The notes beneath the pieces were generated by a model. The model ran no database searches, was not told the origin of the DNA, and saw nothing but the letters and a program-made list of their open reading frames with translations. Below are positions 51,194 through 59,397 of a DNA stretch of 64,000 nt, piece by piece. Both the position numbers and the translations under genes were made by a program. The DNA comes from Polaromonas sp. AET17H-212 (GTDB taxonomy: Bacteria > Pseudomonadota > Gammaproteobacteria > Burkholderiales > Burkholderiaceae_C). How positions within the stretch are numbered: the first letter of the stretch is position 1; each line of letters starts with the position of its first letter. The stretch lies in the NCBI RefSeq assembly GCF_002379085.1, contig NZ_NBZW01000003.1, forward strand, positions 124,001 to 188,000. The letters are read 5' to 3'.

Positions 51194-51344
51194 AATCATG
51201 GCCATCACGCTACTCGGCTTTGCGCACATACGTTGCAGGGGGGCTGTGGACGGGGCGACCGCTCACAGCCTAGGTGGACGGGGCCAAGCAGCCGCCAAGC
51301 ACGGCGATTGGGTATGAGAGTGCGGGTCTCCAGACTCTTCGTCT

Positions 51345-51890
51345 CTACACCTCCGGCGACACGCCCAGCGCCACGAGAAAACGCGCCACCATGTTGTAGG
51401 TCGCGATCGCGCTGGTCAGTTCAACCAGTTCAGTGGTGTCGAAATGTTTGCGCAGTGCCTCGAACACGTCGTCGCTGACTTTCACGTCCAGCGTCATCTG
51501 CGCGGCGTAACGAATCACCAGCTGCTCGACCGCGCCCAGCGCCGGGTGCGCTGCCGAGGCGCGTGCATCGGCTTTCACCAAGGCATTGAGCGCATCGAGT
51601 TCGGCCTGGCTGCCGCCGGCGGCCAGGAAGTCCGGTGCATGGTGTTTGTATTCATAGGCGGCGCCGGTCAGCAGCGCGACCGTGCAGATGCCCAGCTCGC
51701 GCAGCTTGCGGCTGGTCGGCAGGCCGGTGCGCACCGCGCCGAGGTAGACGTTCCAGCCGCGTGCCAGCGGCTCGCTCCAGAGCAGGGCCTTGTCGAGGTT
51801 GATCAGGGTGCCGCCGCGGCGTTTCAGGACGGCATCGACGAGGTCCTGGGGTTGGGGTTTGAGGGCGGGCGTCCAGTCGGGAATGCGCAT
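51345..51890 (-). CDS. Carboxymuconolactone decarboxylase family protein without CxxC motif
   Basis: A 181-residue protein of the CMD-like fold: LGAVRTGLPTSRKLRELGICTVALLTGAAYEYKHHAPDFLAAGG corresponds to the conserved helical pair, and the C-terminal TSAIATYNMVARFLVALGVSPEV is typical of the larger CMD subfamily. The CxxC of AhpD-type peroxidases is absent (only one Cys, in GICTVALL), so peroxidase activity is unlikely. Function unknown. It is divergent from dapF with about 67 bp between starts. A decayed copy of its 3' end lies at 50068-50145. Start ATG 51890. Confidence 0.78.
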   Translation of the reverse strand: MRIPDWTPALKPQPQDLVDAVLKRRGGTLINLDKALLWSEPLARGWNVYLGAVRTGLPTSRKLRELGICTVALLTGAAYEYKHHAPDFLAAGGSQAELDALNALVKADARASAAHPALGAVEQLVIRYAAQMTLDVKVSDDVFEALRKHFDTTELVELTSAIATYNMVARFLVALGVSPEV

Positions 51891-51957
51891 GGGTTGTGTT
51901 TCCTGAAGTAGTGCAAGTGGGGAGGAGGGCGGCGCAGCCTCAGCGGATAATGCCCGG

Positions 51958-52845
51958 ATGCTAATCCGATTTACCAAGATGCAGGGTGCGGGCAACGATT
52001 TTGTCATGCTTGACGAGACGCGTGAGCGCCTGAACCTGACGCCGGGCCAGTACCGCTTTCTGGCGGACCGCCACTTCGGCGTGGGCGCCGACCAGATCCT
52101 GTCGGTGCGGCCCGCGACCGGCGAAGGTGTTGATTTTGAATACGTGATCCACAACGCCGATGGCGGCGAGGTCGAGCAGTGCGGCAACGGCGCACGCTGC
52201 TTTTTGCGTTTTGTGCGCGAGCAGGGCCTGACGGACAAGGACGTGGTCAGGGTCCGGACCCTGGCCGGCGTCATCGAGCCGCGCATGCAGCCGGACGGCC
52301 GCGTCACGGTGGACATGGGCGCACCCATCTTCGACCTGGCGCGTGTGCCCTTCGATGCCAGCGGCTTGACGCCGCAAACCGTGCATTCATGGCAAACATG
52401 GCCGCTGGCCCTTGAGGGGCGGTCGCAGACAGCTCCTGTTTTTGTAGCGGTTCTGTCCATGGGCAACCCGCATGCGGTGCAGCTGGTGGACGATGTGGAG
52501 ACTGCGGAGGTAGCGCAGACGGGCCCGCTGATCGAGAACCATGTGCGTTTCCCGCGCCGCGTCAATGCCGGCTTCATGCAGGTCATCTCGCGCAGCCGGA
52601 TCGCCCTGCGTGTGTATGAGCGTGGTGCCGGCGAAACCCTGGCCTGTGGCAGCGGGGCTTGCGCGGCGGTGGTCGCTGGCATACGCTTGGGCCTGCTGGA
52701 TGCGCGCGTGGACGTGCTGACCCACGGCGGCACCCTGACCATCGAGTGGCAGGGCGGGCTGGATGCCAGCCCGGCGCCGGTGCTGATGACCGGGCCGGCG
52801 ACCACGGTGTTTGAAGCCACTATCGACGTTCCCGACCACCTGTAG
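51958..52845 (+). CDS. dapF: Diaminopimelate epimerase
   Basis: A 295-residue epimerase converting LL- to meso-diaminopimelate for lysine and peptidoglycan synthesis. [12 protein letters not shown] at the N-terminus, the first catalytic cysteine C75 in EQCGNGARC and the second, C230, in [10 protein letters not shown] are all present. Residues about 146-164 are encoded by a family A repeat (52395-52449), which lies in a variable loop before [11 protein letters not shown]. It starts the conserved dapF-DUF484-xerC block. ATG 51958. Confidence 0.95.
   Translation: MLIRFTKMQGAGNDFVMLDETRERLNLTPGQYRFLADRHFGVGADQILSVRPATGEGVDFEYVIHNADGGEVEQCGNGARCFLRFVREQGLTDKDVVRVRTLAGVIEPRMQPDGRVTVDMGAPIFDLARVPFDASGLTPQTVHSWQTWPLALEGRSQTAPVFVAVLSMGNPHAVQLVDDVETAEVAQTGPLIENHVRFPRRVNAGFMQVISRSRIALRVYERGAGETLACGSGACAAVVAGIRLGLLDARVDVLTHGGTLTIEWQGGLDASPAPVLMTGPATTVFEATIDVPDHL
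52395..52449 (+). repeat. Family A repeat, copy 9, inside dapF
   Basis: ATGGCCGCTGGCCCTTGAGG, GGTCGCAGACAGCTCCTG and TTTTGTAGCG. Translated as [17 protein letters not shown], in the codon frame shared with copies 2, 3 and 6, and in a loop between the two dapF half-domains. Confidence 0.7.
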
Positions 52846-52880
52846 ACTGACCCCCACTGATTGACGGAAGCCACAAGCAC

Positions 52881-53585
52881 ATGAACCCAAGCGAACACTC
52901 CATCCAGAACCCGATCACCGAAGACGACATTGCCAACTTCCTGGCCAACACGCCCGACTTTTTCGAGCGCCATGCCGAGCTGCTGGCCACCGTGCAGCTG
53001 TCCAGCGGCCACGGCAGCCGGGCGGTGAGCCTGCAGGAGCGGCAGGCCGGCATGTTGCGCGACAAGATCAAGGTGCTGGAGTCCCGGGTGGTCGACATGA
53101 TCCGCCACGGCCAGGAAAACGTCGGCATTGCCGACAAGCTGCAGCAGTGCACGCTGAACCTGCTGCTGACCGCCCATGCCCGCGACCTGCCCGACACCAT
53201 CGTGCGCGAGATCCAGACGCAGTTTCTGGTGCCGCAGGCGGCCATCAAGGTCTGGCACGTCAATGGCATTTTTTCCATGGAAGATTTCTCGACCGGTGTC
53301 AGCGAAGACACGCAGACCTTTGCATCCTCGCTGACCACACCCTACTGCGGCGTCAATTCAGGTTTCGAGGCCGTCGGCTGGCTGCCTGATCCGGCCCAGG
53401 CCCTGTCGGTCGCGCTGATTCCGCTACGCCCGGGCAAGTCGCCGCAGGCCTTCGGCATGCTGGTGCTGGCCTCGCCCGATCCCGAGCGTTTCAGCAGCGG
53501 CATGGGCACGGATTTCCTCGAGCGCATCGGCGAGCTGGCCGGCGCGGCGCTGTCGCGCCTGCGGCCGGCAGCCTCCGAAGCCTGA
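52881..53585 (+). CDS. DUF484 family protein
   Basis: A 234-residue DUF484 protein (GAF-like fold). ITEDDIANFLANTPDFFERHAELLATVQL at the N-terminus and SLQERQAGMLRDKIKVLESRV, a short coiled coil, are diagnostic; the C-terminal part (SVALIPLRPGKSPQAFGMLVLASPDPERF, ending LSRLRP) is the GAF-like domain. The gene classically lies between dapF and xerC in proteobacteria. Function unknown. It follows dapF by 35 bp and precedes xerC by 14 bp. Confidence 0.9.
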   Translation: MNPSEHSIQNPITEDDIANFLANTPDFFERHAELLATVQLSSGHGSRAVSLQERQAGMLRDKIKVLESRVVDMIRHGQENVGIADKLQQCTLNLLLTAHARDLPDTIVREIQTQFLVPQAAIKVWHVNGIFSMEDFSTGVSEDTQTFASSLTTPYCGVNSGFEAVGWLPDPAQALSVALIPLRPGKSPQAFGMLVLASPDPERFSSGMGTDFLERIGELAGAALSRLRPAASEA

Positions 53586-53599
53586 CCCTGCGCTGAACC

Positions 53600-54607
53600 A
53601 TGGCCGCGCACGGGCAACCCGCAGGCAGCGACGGCACAGCGGTGCTGGCGGCGCCTGACGCGGACCCGCTGGTCGAGCGCTACCTCGAACATGTGCGGGT
53701 TGAAAAGCGGCTGGCCCAGCGCACCGTCGAGCTGTACGCGCTGGACCTGATCAAGCTGCAGGCCAACTGCCGCAGCGCCGGTGTGGCGCTGACGGCGGTG
53801 CAAAACATTCACATGCGACGCTGGGTCGCGCAGATGCACGGCGCTGGCCGCAGCGGGCGCGGCATCGCGCTCATCCTGTCGGGCTGGCGCGGCTTTTACA
53901 CCTGGCTGGGCCGCGAAGGCCTGGTCAGCAGCAACCCGGTGCAGGACCTGCGCGCGCCCAAGGCCGCCAAACCGCTGCCCAAGGCGCTGAGTGTCGATGA
54001 GGCGGTGCAGCTGGCCGCCTGGCGCAGCGACGGCACGGCCGGCGACGCGGCCCTGCAGGCCCGGGACCGCTGCATCACCGAACTGCTGTACGGCTGCGGC
54101 CTGCGTATCGGCGAGCTGACCGGGCTGGACACGGTGGCCAGCAGCCAGGCGCGCGGCTGGTTGGACATTCAGGCCGCCGAGGCGCATGTGCTCGGCAAGG
54201 GGTCCAAGCGGCGCAGCGTGCCGGTCGGCAGCAAGGCCCTGGAGGCGCTGCAGGACTGGCTGGCGCTGCGCAGCGCCTGGGCCAAAGAGGACGCGGCGCT
54301 GTTCATCAACCAGCGCGGCACCCGTCTGACGCCGCAACACATCCGGGTGCGGCTCAAGCAGCGTTCGCTGCAGGCCGGCCTGGCCACACCGGTGCATCCG
54401 CACATGCTGCGGCATTCGTTTGCCAGCCATGTGCTGCAGTCCAGCGGCGACCTGCGGGCGGTGCAGGAGCTGCTGGGCCACGCCAACATCACCACCACGC
54501 AGGTCTACACGCGGCTCGATTTCCAGCACCTGGCCAAGGTTTACGACGCCGCACATCCGCGTGCGACGGTGGCGGGCCTCAAAATGGCTGGCAAGACCAA
54601 GCCCTGA
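53600..54607 (+). CDS. xerC: Tyrosine recombinase XerC
   Basis: A 335-residue site-specific recombinase that with XerD resolves chromosome dimers at dif. The N-terminal SAM-like core-binding domain spans about residues 22-115, the catalytic domain about 128-312. All catalytic residues are seen: R169 (GLRIGEL), K200 (LGKGSKRR), H268 and R271 (HPHMLRHSF), H294 (LGHANITTT) and Y303 (QVYTRL). The first 20 residues are an unremarkable extension. Start ATG 53600. Confidence 0.95.
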   Translation: MAAHGQPAGSDGTAVLAAPDADPLVERYLEHVRVEKRLAQRTVELYALDLIKLQANCRSAGVALTAVQNIHMRRWVAQMHGAGRSGRGIALILSGWRGFYTWLGREGLVSSNPVQDLRAPKAAKPLPKALSVDEAVQLAAWRSDGTAGDAALQARDRCITELLYGCGLRIGELTGLDTVASSQARGWLDIQAAEAHVLGKGSKRRSVPVGSKALEALQDWLALRSAWAKEDAALFINQRGTRLTPQHIRVRLKQRSLQAGLATPVHPHMLRHSFASHVLQSSGDLRAVQELLGHANITTTQVYTRLDFQHLAKVYDAAHPRATVAGLKMAGKTKP

Positions 54608-54638
54608 CCTTCGCGGGCGAGAGGCCTTTCGTCAAGCA

Positions 54639-54726
54639 GGGGCCGCGGATCTGGCTTTGCCAGTCCGCAGGCGCAGCGCCCCCTCGGGGGGCAGAGAGCT
54701 ACACGCAGTGAGCGAACGTGGGGGCT
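54639..54726 (+). repeat. Family B repeat, copy 3 (intergenic)
   Basis: GGGGCCGCGGATCTGGCTTT, GCAGGCGCAGCGCCCCCTCG with GGGG complement, ending AACGTGGGGGCT. It fills the gap between convergent xerC and the GGDEF gene; its hairpin may act as a terminator. Confidence 0.85.
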
Positions 54727-54740
54727 CTATTTCGGGGGCT

Positions 54741-56510
54741 TTACTTGTAGTCAGGCAGCATGAACACGGCGCGCTTGGTTTCGGCCGGGATGCCGGTCAG
54801 CCGCTGGGCCAGGCGGCCCAGCACGATCTCGGCGGTCGGCCCCTGGCGCGGCACCAGCGCATAAGCCACGCGAATCTGGGCCACGCAGTCCTCCGGCAGG
54901 CCCTTGTAGCGCATCAGGCAACGTGCCACGATGCGTGGCCCCAGCGTGGCGGCTTCTTCCGCGGAAAACGGGCCCTCCACCAGCATGCCAAAACGCTGCT
55001 CGGACAGGCGTGCGGCGCTGTCGATTTCGCGGGCGGTCGACAGCAGCCGCTCGGCCACGCGCAGCGGCAGTTCCTCGGCGGCACGGCGTCCGAAGTCGCG
55101 CTGGATCTGCTCGCTGTTGACCAAGTCGATCAGCAGCACGGCGCCCTGGTGTCTGAGCCGCCCTGAACGCGCAATCATGCGTGTCATGCGTTCGATGAAC
55201 ACCTGCTCGTTGATCAGGCCCGTCGACGGATCCACCCGGTCCAGCCCCTGGATACGACGCATGTTTTCGCGCCGGTGCTGGCTGCGCAGCATCAGCACGA
55301 CCATGACAATCGGCAATTCGATCGCCATGCCGATCTGCATGCCATACATCGTGAGAAAGCTGACGGGAATCAGGCCGCCGAGGCGGGCCAGGGGAAAGAC
55401 CGAGGCCGCGATCAGCGGCAGGCTTCCTGCCAGCAGCCAGCCACCGTAGCGATCGCCATGGCGCCCTGCCCATAGCAGCGCGGCAATGACGATGAACATC
55501 GAGACGACGATGTATGGCACCATGAGCTGAAAGCGGCTGGAAGGCTCCACCATGACGATGCCTGCGCTGATGACGATGCCCACGCCGCCCATGCCCGTCA
55601 GGAGGCGGTGTAGCGCGCGCGACCGCGCTGGCATGGAAACCACGGCAGAAGAAAACCAGAGCAGCGAGGCGACCGCCAGCACCGGCAATACCAGCGAGGA
55701 CAGGTCGTTCCAGGCGGGCCATTGCGGCCAGAGGTGCAGACCCGCGATTCCGGTGATGGCCGCCTGTGTCAGCGCCATCAGTGCAACGCTCACGGCGTAT
55801 AGCCCATAGGCTGCATCGCGCAGCGACGCGGCGCTGAGGGCCGCCAGCATCACGGCCAGGCCCGCTAACCCGAAGTAGATCCCCAGAATCAGCGAAGTGC
55901 GCTGCTCGGTGCGGCTCAGGTAGCTTTCGCTGATAAAGCGCAGCGGGGCGCCGAAGCTGTGTGCATTTTCGATGCGCACAAGATATTGCCTGGGTTCTTC
56001 CGCAGACACGGCCATGGGCAGCAGCGGATGGCGGTGCGGAACCGGCCAGGCATTCACGGCGATCGTATCTCCGGCGCTCTGTTCATTCCACTGGCCAGCA
56101 CTGTCCAGGGTAAACAGCGACACCCGGTCGACCGATGAATAAGGAATCTCCAGGTACCAGCGTTCGGCATCCGGCGCTGGTGGCAGGGTGAAGCGTATCC
56201 ATAGCGCTTGCCCCGTGATCAGTGGGTAGATCGCCTCCGGATGGGTGGGCTGCCAGCCCGACCCGCTGGCAGCGATGCCGGCGGGCGAGACTGGCGCGCC
56301 GGTTTCTATCCGGTAGTCGCCCCAGTCCATCAGCCCGACAGGGAGCGCTGGCGTTGAAAGGTCCAAGACCGTGCGGGCCATGGCGGCCGCGCTTGCAAGC
56401 CCGAGTCCCGAGGCCAGCAAGCACCACGCGGCGGCGGCCAATGCGTGCCTGAAAGCGCGAATTTGCTTGTTGAAACTATCGATGTTGACTGTGTCGCTCA
56501 AGCAAGGCAT
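54741..56510 (-). CDS. 7TM-DISM membrane sensor with degenerate GGDEF domain
   Basis: A 589-residue sensor. After a signal-anchor region (LAAAAWCLLASGLGLASAAAMA), a periplasmic 7TMR-DISM extracellular domain (about residues 45-200, LWIRFTLPP, RWYLEIPYSSVDRVSLF) leads to seven transmembrane helices (about 205-400). The C-terminal GGDEF-like domain begins DRVDPSTGLINEQVF, but its signature is RLSEQRFGMLVEG where RxGGDEF would be expected, so diguanylate cyclase activity is unlikely; it may bind GTP or c-di-GMP, or act as a partner. The start is uncertain: ATG 56510 or 56552. Confidence 0.8.
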   Translation of the reverse strand: MPCLSDTVNIDSFNKQIRAFRHALAAAAWCLLASGLGLASAAAMARTVLDLSTPALPVGLMDWGDYRIETGAPVSPAGIAASGSGWQPTHPEAIYPLITGQALWIRFTLPPAPDAERWYLEIPYSSVDRVSLFTLDSAGQWNEQSAGDTIAVNAWPVPHRHPLLPMAVSAEEPRQYLVRIENAHSFGAPLRFISESYLSRTEQRTSLILGIYFGLAGLAVMLAALSAASLRDAAYGLYAVSVALMALTQAAITGIAGLHLWPQWPAWNDLSSLVLPVLAVASLLWFSSAVVSMPARSRALHRLLTGMGGVGIVISAGIVMVEPSSRFQLMVPYIVVSMFIVIAALLWAGRHGDRYGGWLLAGSLPLIAASVFPLARLGGLIPVSFLTMYGMQIGMAIELPIVMVVLMLRSQHRRENMRRIQGLDRVDPSTGLINEQVFIERMTRMIARSGRLRHQGAVLLIDLVNSEQIQRDFGRRAAEELPLRVAERLLSTAREIDSAARLSEQRFGMLVEGPFSAEEAATLGPRIVARCLMRYKGLPEDCVAQIRVAYALVPRQGPTAEIVLGRLAQRLTGIPAETKRAVFMLPDYK

Positions 56511-56601
56511 CTGATGGCGTAACAAAATGTTGCAAGTCCGCAAGTACATCATGGTTCCCGGAACTTTTCAAGGCGGTAGGGTCAACCGCGACAATAGACA
56601 C

Positions 56602-57783
56602 ATGAAATCAATACGGTTGAGAGAAGGCAAGGAACGTTCGCTGCTGCGGCGCCATCCCTGGGTGTTTGACGGTGCGATTGCCCGTGGCGGGGCGGATGCC
56701 GGTGAAACGGTGCGGGTCGAGGGGCACGACGGGCAGTTTCTTGGCTGGGCGGCCTTCAGCCCGAGTTCGAAAATTCGCGCCCGGGTCTGGAGTTTTGTCG
56801 AGGCCGAGCGTATCGATGCTTCGTTTTTTGTAGCGCGTATCGCAAGGGCCATAAGGGCCAGAAGCCGTTTTGACATACAAAGTGACGGGATGCGCCTGGT
56901 GCATGGCGAGTCCGACGGCTTGCCCGGCCTGGTGGTTGACCGCTATGCCGACACGCTGGTGGCACAGTTTTCCAGCTGCGGCGTCGAGCGCTGGAAAAGC
57001 GTGATCGTCGACGCCCTGTTGGCCGAGACCGGGCTCACGCGGCTGTACGAGCGCTCGGATGCCAGCGTGCGTTCGCTCGAAGGTCTGCCGGAGGCGACCG
57101 GCTGGCTGGCCGGAAGTGGCGCCACCGACCTCGTCATCACCGAACACGGCTGGCAACTGGGCCTGGACATCGCCACCGGCCACAAGACCGGCTTTTACCT
57201 GGACCAGCGCGACAGCCGCCGCAAGTTCGCCGAGCATGCGCGCCGCCTGCAGTTCCAGAACGTGCTCAACTGTTACTGCTACACCGGGGGCTTCACGGTG
57301 GCGGCGCTGGCCGGCGGCGCGGCGCATGTCACGTCGATCGACTCGTCCGGTCCGGCGATTGAAAAAGCCGCGGCCAATGTGGCGCTCAACGGCTTTGACG
57401 CCGGCCGCACCACCATGCTGGACGCCGATGTCAATGCCTCAATGCGGCAGTTCCACAAGGAGGGGAAAACCTTTGATGCCATCGTGCTGGACCCGCCCAA
57501 GTTTGCGCCCACCGTGGCCCATGCCGAACGTGCGGCGCGCGCCTACAAGGACATCAACCGCATTGCGCTGTCCATCCTGGCGCCCGGCGGCGTGCTGTTC
57601 ACATATTCCTGCTCGGGCGGCATCAGCGCCGACCTGTTCCACAAGATCGTGGCGTCCGCCGGCACCGATGCCGGGGTCGATGCCTTCATCACCGAACGCC
57701 TGGGCGGTGCGCCCGACCACCCGATGACCGTCAGTTTCCCCGAGGGCGAGTACCTCAAGGGCCTGGTGCTGCTCAAAAAATAA
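56602..57783 (+). CDS. rlmI: 23S rRNA methyltransferase RlmI-like (PUA + SAM methyltransferase)
   Basis: A 393-residue enzyme of the RlmI (YccW) family, which makes m5C1962 in 23S rRNA. The PUA domain (IRLREGKERSLLRRHPWVFDGAI to about residue 70) is followed by GLPGLVVDRYADTL, GHKTGFYLDQRDSRR, NCYCYTGGFTVAALAGG (SAM motif I) and VLDPPKFAPT (catalytic PPK-F). Residues about 76-91 are encoded by a diverged family A repeat in reverse orientation (56827-56872). ATG 56602 begins the conserved KSIRLREGKE. Confidence 0.9.
   Translation: MKSIRLREGKERSLLRRHPWVFDGAIARGGADAGETVRVEGHDGQFLGWAAFSPSSKIRARVWSFVEAERIDASFFVARIARAIRARSRFDIQSDGMRLVHGESDGLPGLVVDRYADTLVAQFSSCGVERWKSVIVDALLAETGLTRLYERSDASVRSLEGLPEATGWLAGSGATDLVITEHGWQLGLDIATGHKTGFYLDQRDSRRKFAEHARRLQFQNVLNCYCYTGGFTVAALAGGAAHVTSIDSSGPAIEKAAANVALNGFDAGRTTMLDADVNASMRQFHKEGKTFDAIVLDPPKFAPTVAHAERAARAYKDINRIALSILAPGGVLFTYSCSGGISADLFHKIVASAGTDAGVDAFITERLGGAPDHPMTVSFPEGEYLKGLVLLKK
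56827..56872 (-). repeat. Family A repeat, copy 11, shortened, inside rlmI
   Basis: In reverse orientation: TTTGTAGCG, ATCGCAAGGGCCATAAGGGC and CAGAAGCC. The central AGCTATCAAAT part is missing. Translated FVARIARAIRARSRF within the methyltransferase, between the PUA and catalytic domains. The weakest of the listed copies. Confidence 0.5.
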
Positions 57784-57796
57784 GAGTCTTCAATAA

Positions 57797-57855
57797 AAAA
57801 TGGCTCTTCCCCCCCCCCCGCTGGATGGGCATAGATAGCTATCAATAAAGTAGCA
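57797..57855 (+). repeat. Family A repeat, copy 10 (intergenic)
   Basis: AATGGCTCTTCC, a run of 11 C (57809-57819), GCTGGATGGGCATAGATAGC and TATCAATAAAGTAGCA. It lies just after rlmI. The remaining gap to 58029 contains an inverted repeat GGATCAC (57861-57867)/GTGATCC (57899-57905) around TTGACA but no clear -10. Confidence 0.7.
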
Positions 57856-58029
57856 AAAAAGGATCACCGACGCTGGAACGCTTGACAGGGCCTGTAAAGT
57901 GATCCGACGGGCTCCGTGCGGAGCCAATGTGCGCCTCAGGGCCTTGCGTTGACGACTAAACTCCTCACCTCCACGGGTCCACCGTTCCCGCTTTTCTCCT
58001 GTTTTTCCTGTATTTTTTAGGCAGACACC

Positions 58030-59085
58030 ATGAGTTTGATTCCCGTGACCATCCTGACCGGCTTCCTCGGCGCCGGCAAAACCACACTGCTCAAGCGCAT
58101 CCTGACCGAAGCCCACGGCCAGAAAATCGCTGTGATCGAGAACGAGTTCGGCGAGGAAAACATCGACAACGAGATCCTGGTCAACGACACCCAGGAAAAC
58201 ATCATCCAGATGAACAACGGCTGCATCTGCTGCTCGATCCGCGAGGACCTGCGCGAGACCCTGCAGCTGCTGGCCGCCAAGAAGCGCAAGGGCCTGCTGG
58301 ACTTCGAGCGCGTGGTGATCGAGACCACCGGGCTGGCCGATCCCGGCCCGGTGGCGCAGACCTTTTTCATGGACGAGGAAATCGCCGAACAGTACCTGCT
58401 CGACTCCATCCTGACGCTGGTCGATGCCAAACATGCGCCCACCCAGCTCAACGACCGCCAGGAGGCGCGCCGCCAGGTCGGGTTTGCCGACCAGATCTTC
58501 ATCAGCAAGGCCGATCTGGTGGCCGAGGATGAAGTCCAGGCGCTGATGCATCGCCTCAAACACATGAACCCGCGCGCGCCGCAAAAAGCCGTGCATTTCG
58601 GCGAGGTGGCCATTGCCGACGTGTTTGACCTGCGCGGCTTCAACCTCAATGCCAAGCTCGACATCGATCCGGACTTCCTCAAGGCCGACGAGCACGACCA
58701 TGCCGGCCATGAGCACGCGCACGGCGAGCATTGCGATCACCCGTCCCACGCGCAGGATGACAAACACGGCCATCACCACCACCACGATGACGACGTCAAG
58801 AGTTTCGTGTTCCGTTCGGAGCGCGCTTTTGATCCGGCGAAACTCGAGGACTTCCTCGGTGCCGTCGTCAACATCTACGGCCCGCGCATGTTGCGCTACA
58901 AGGGTGTGCTGAACATGCAGGGGACCGAGCGCAAGGTGATTTTCCAGGGCGTGCACCAGTTGATGGGCAGCGACTTGGGGCCGGCCTGGGCGGCGGACGA
59001 AACAAAGGTCAGCAAGATGGTGTTCATCGGCATCGATCTGCCGAAAGATATTTTTCTCCAGGGCCTGGAGCAATGTCTGGTTTGA
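58030..59085 (+). CDS. CobW/COG0523 family GTPase with histidine-rich loop (putative metallochaperone)
   Basis: A 351-residue G3E GTPase. Walker A GFLGAGKTT (11-19), the metal-binding CxCC in NGCICCSIRED (C65, C67, C68), and ETTGLADPGPV and ISKADLV for nucleotide binding are all seen. Residues about 221-255 hold a histidine/aspartate-rich stretch (for example HDHAGHEHAHGEHCDH and GHHHHHDDD), a probable metal store, before the CobW C-terminal domain. COG0523 members deliver zinc or other metals to client proteins. It precedes dksA, an arrangement also known from other proteobacteria. ATG 58030. Confidence 0.9.
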   Translation: MSLIPVTILTGFLGAGKTTLLKRILTEAHGQKIAVIENEFGEENIDNEILVNDTQENIIQMNNGCICCSIREDLRETLQLLAAKKRKGLLDFERVVIETTGLADPGPVAQTFFMDEEIAEQYLLDSILTLVDAKHAPTQLNDRQEARRQVGFADQIFISKADLVAEDEVQALMHRLKHMNPRAPQKAVHFGEVAIADVFDLRGFNLNAKLDIDPDFLKADEHDHAGHEHAHGEHCDHPSHAQDDKHGHHHHHDDDVKSFVFRSERAFDPAKLEDFLGAVVNIYGPRMLRYKGVLNMQGTERKVIFQGVHQLMGSDLGPAWAADETKVSKMVFIGIDLPKDIFLQGLEQCLV

Positions 59086-59154
59086 GGTAGGCTGTCCACA
59101 CAATGCCTTGAAAGGCGGGAGGGCCTCATGATTGTCTCCATTCTCCAACGTTTA

Positions 59155-59194
59155 GGCTCACGGGCATCCCAGCGTCCCGGTGAGCCGCTACAAT
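59155..59194 (+). promoter_or_regulatory. Inverted repeat and -10-like element upstream of dksA
   Basis: GGCTCACGGG and CCCGGTGAGCC (59155-59186) form a bulged hairpin, directly followed by TACAAT (59189-59194), a likely -10. This would give a 5' untranslated leader of about 200 nt for dksA. The 312-bp gap (59086-59397) shows no other feature that I can name; an operator role for the repeat is speculative. Confidence 0.4.
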
Positions 59195-59397
59195 CGCGCG
59201 CCGACTCCCCTGGCCGGTCAGCCCCGGCAAAAAGGCAAGGGGGGGAAGTCAGGGTAAGTACCGGCCTTGAAACGGCAGGTGCGGCGTTGAACAAACCGGA
59301 CAATCAGGTAAAAGACAGGGTTGGGTTGACGAAGGTCAGCCTGGCCCGGAGTCAGCATGGGGACCATCCCGAAGCTGCCTCCACGAGGAGACCCAGT

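Noticed and set aside
51345..53258. A 637-codon minus-strand frame
   Set aside because: Only the final 181 residues (CMD protein) look real; the rest is antisense to dapF and the DUF484 gene, both strongly supported.
57809..57819. A run of 11 C as a possible phase-variation tract
   Set aside because: It is intergenic, after rlmI and within a dispersed repeat, so it does not change any reading frame; it may also be a sequencing artefact.
58690..58800. Short CAC/GAC-rich repetition that could look like a tandem repeat array
   Set aside because: It encodes the histidine-rich loop of the CobW protein.
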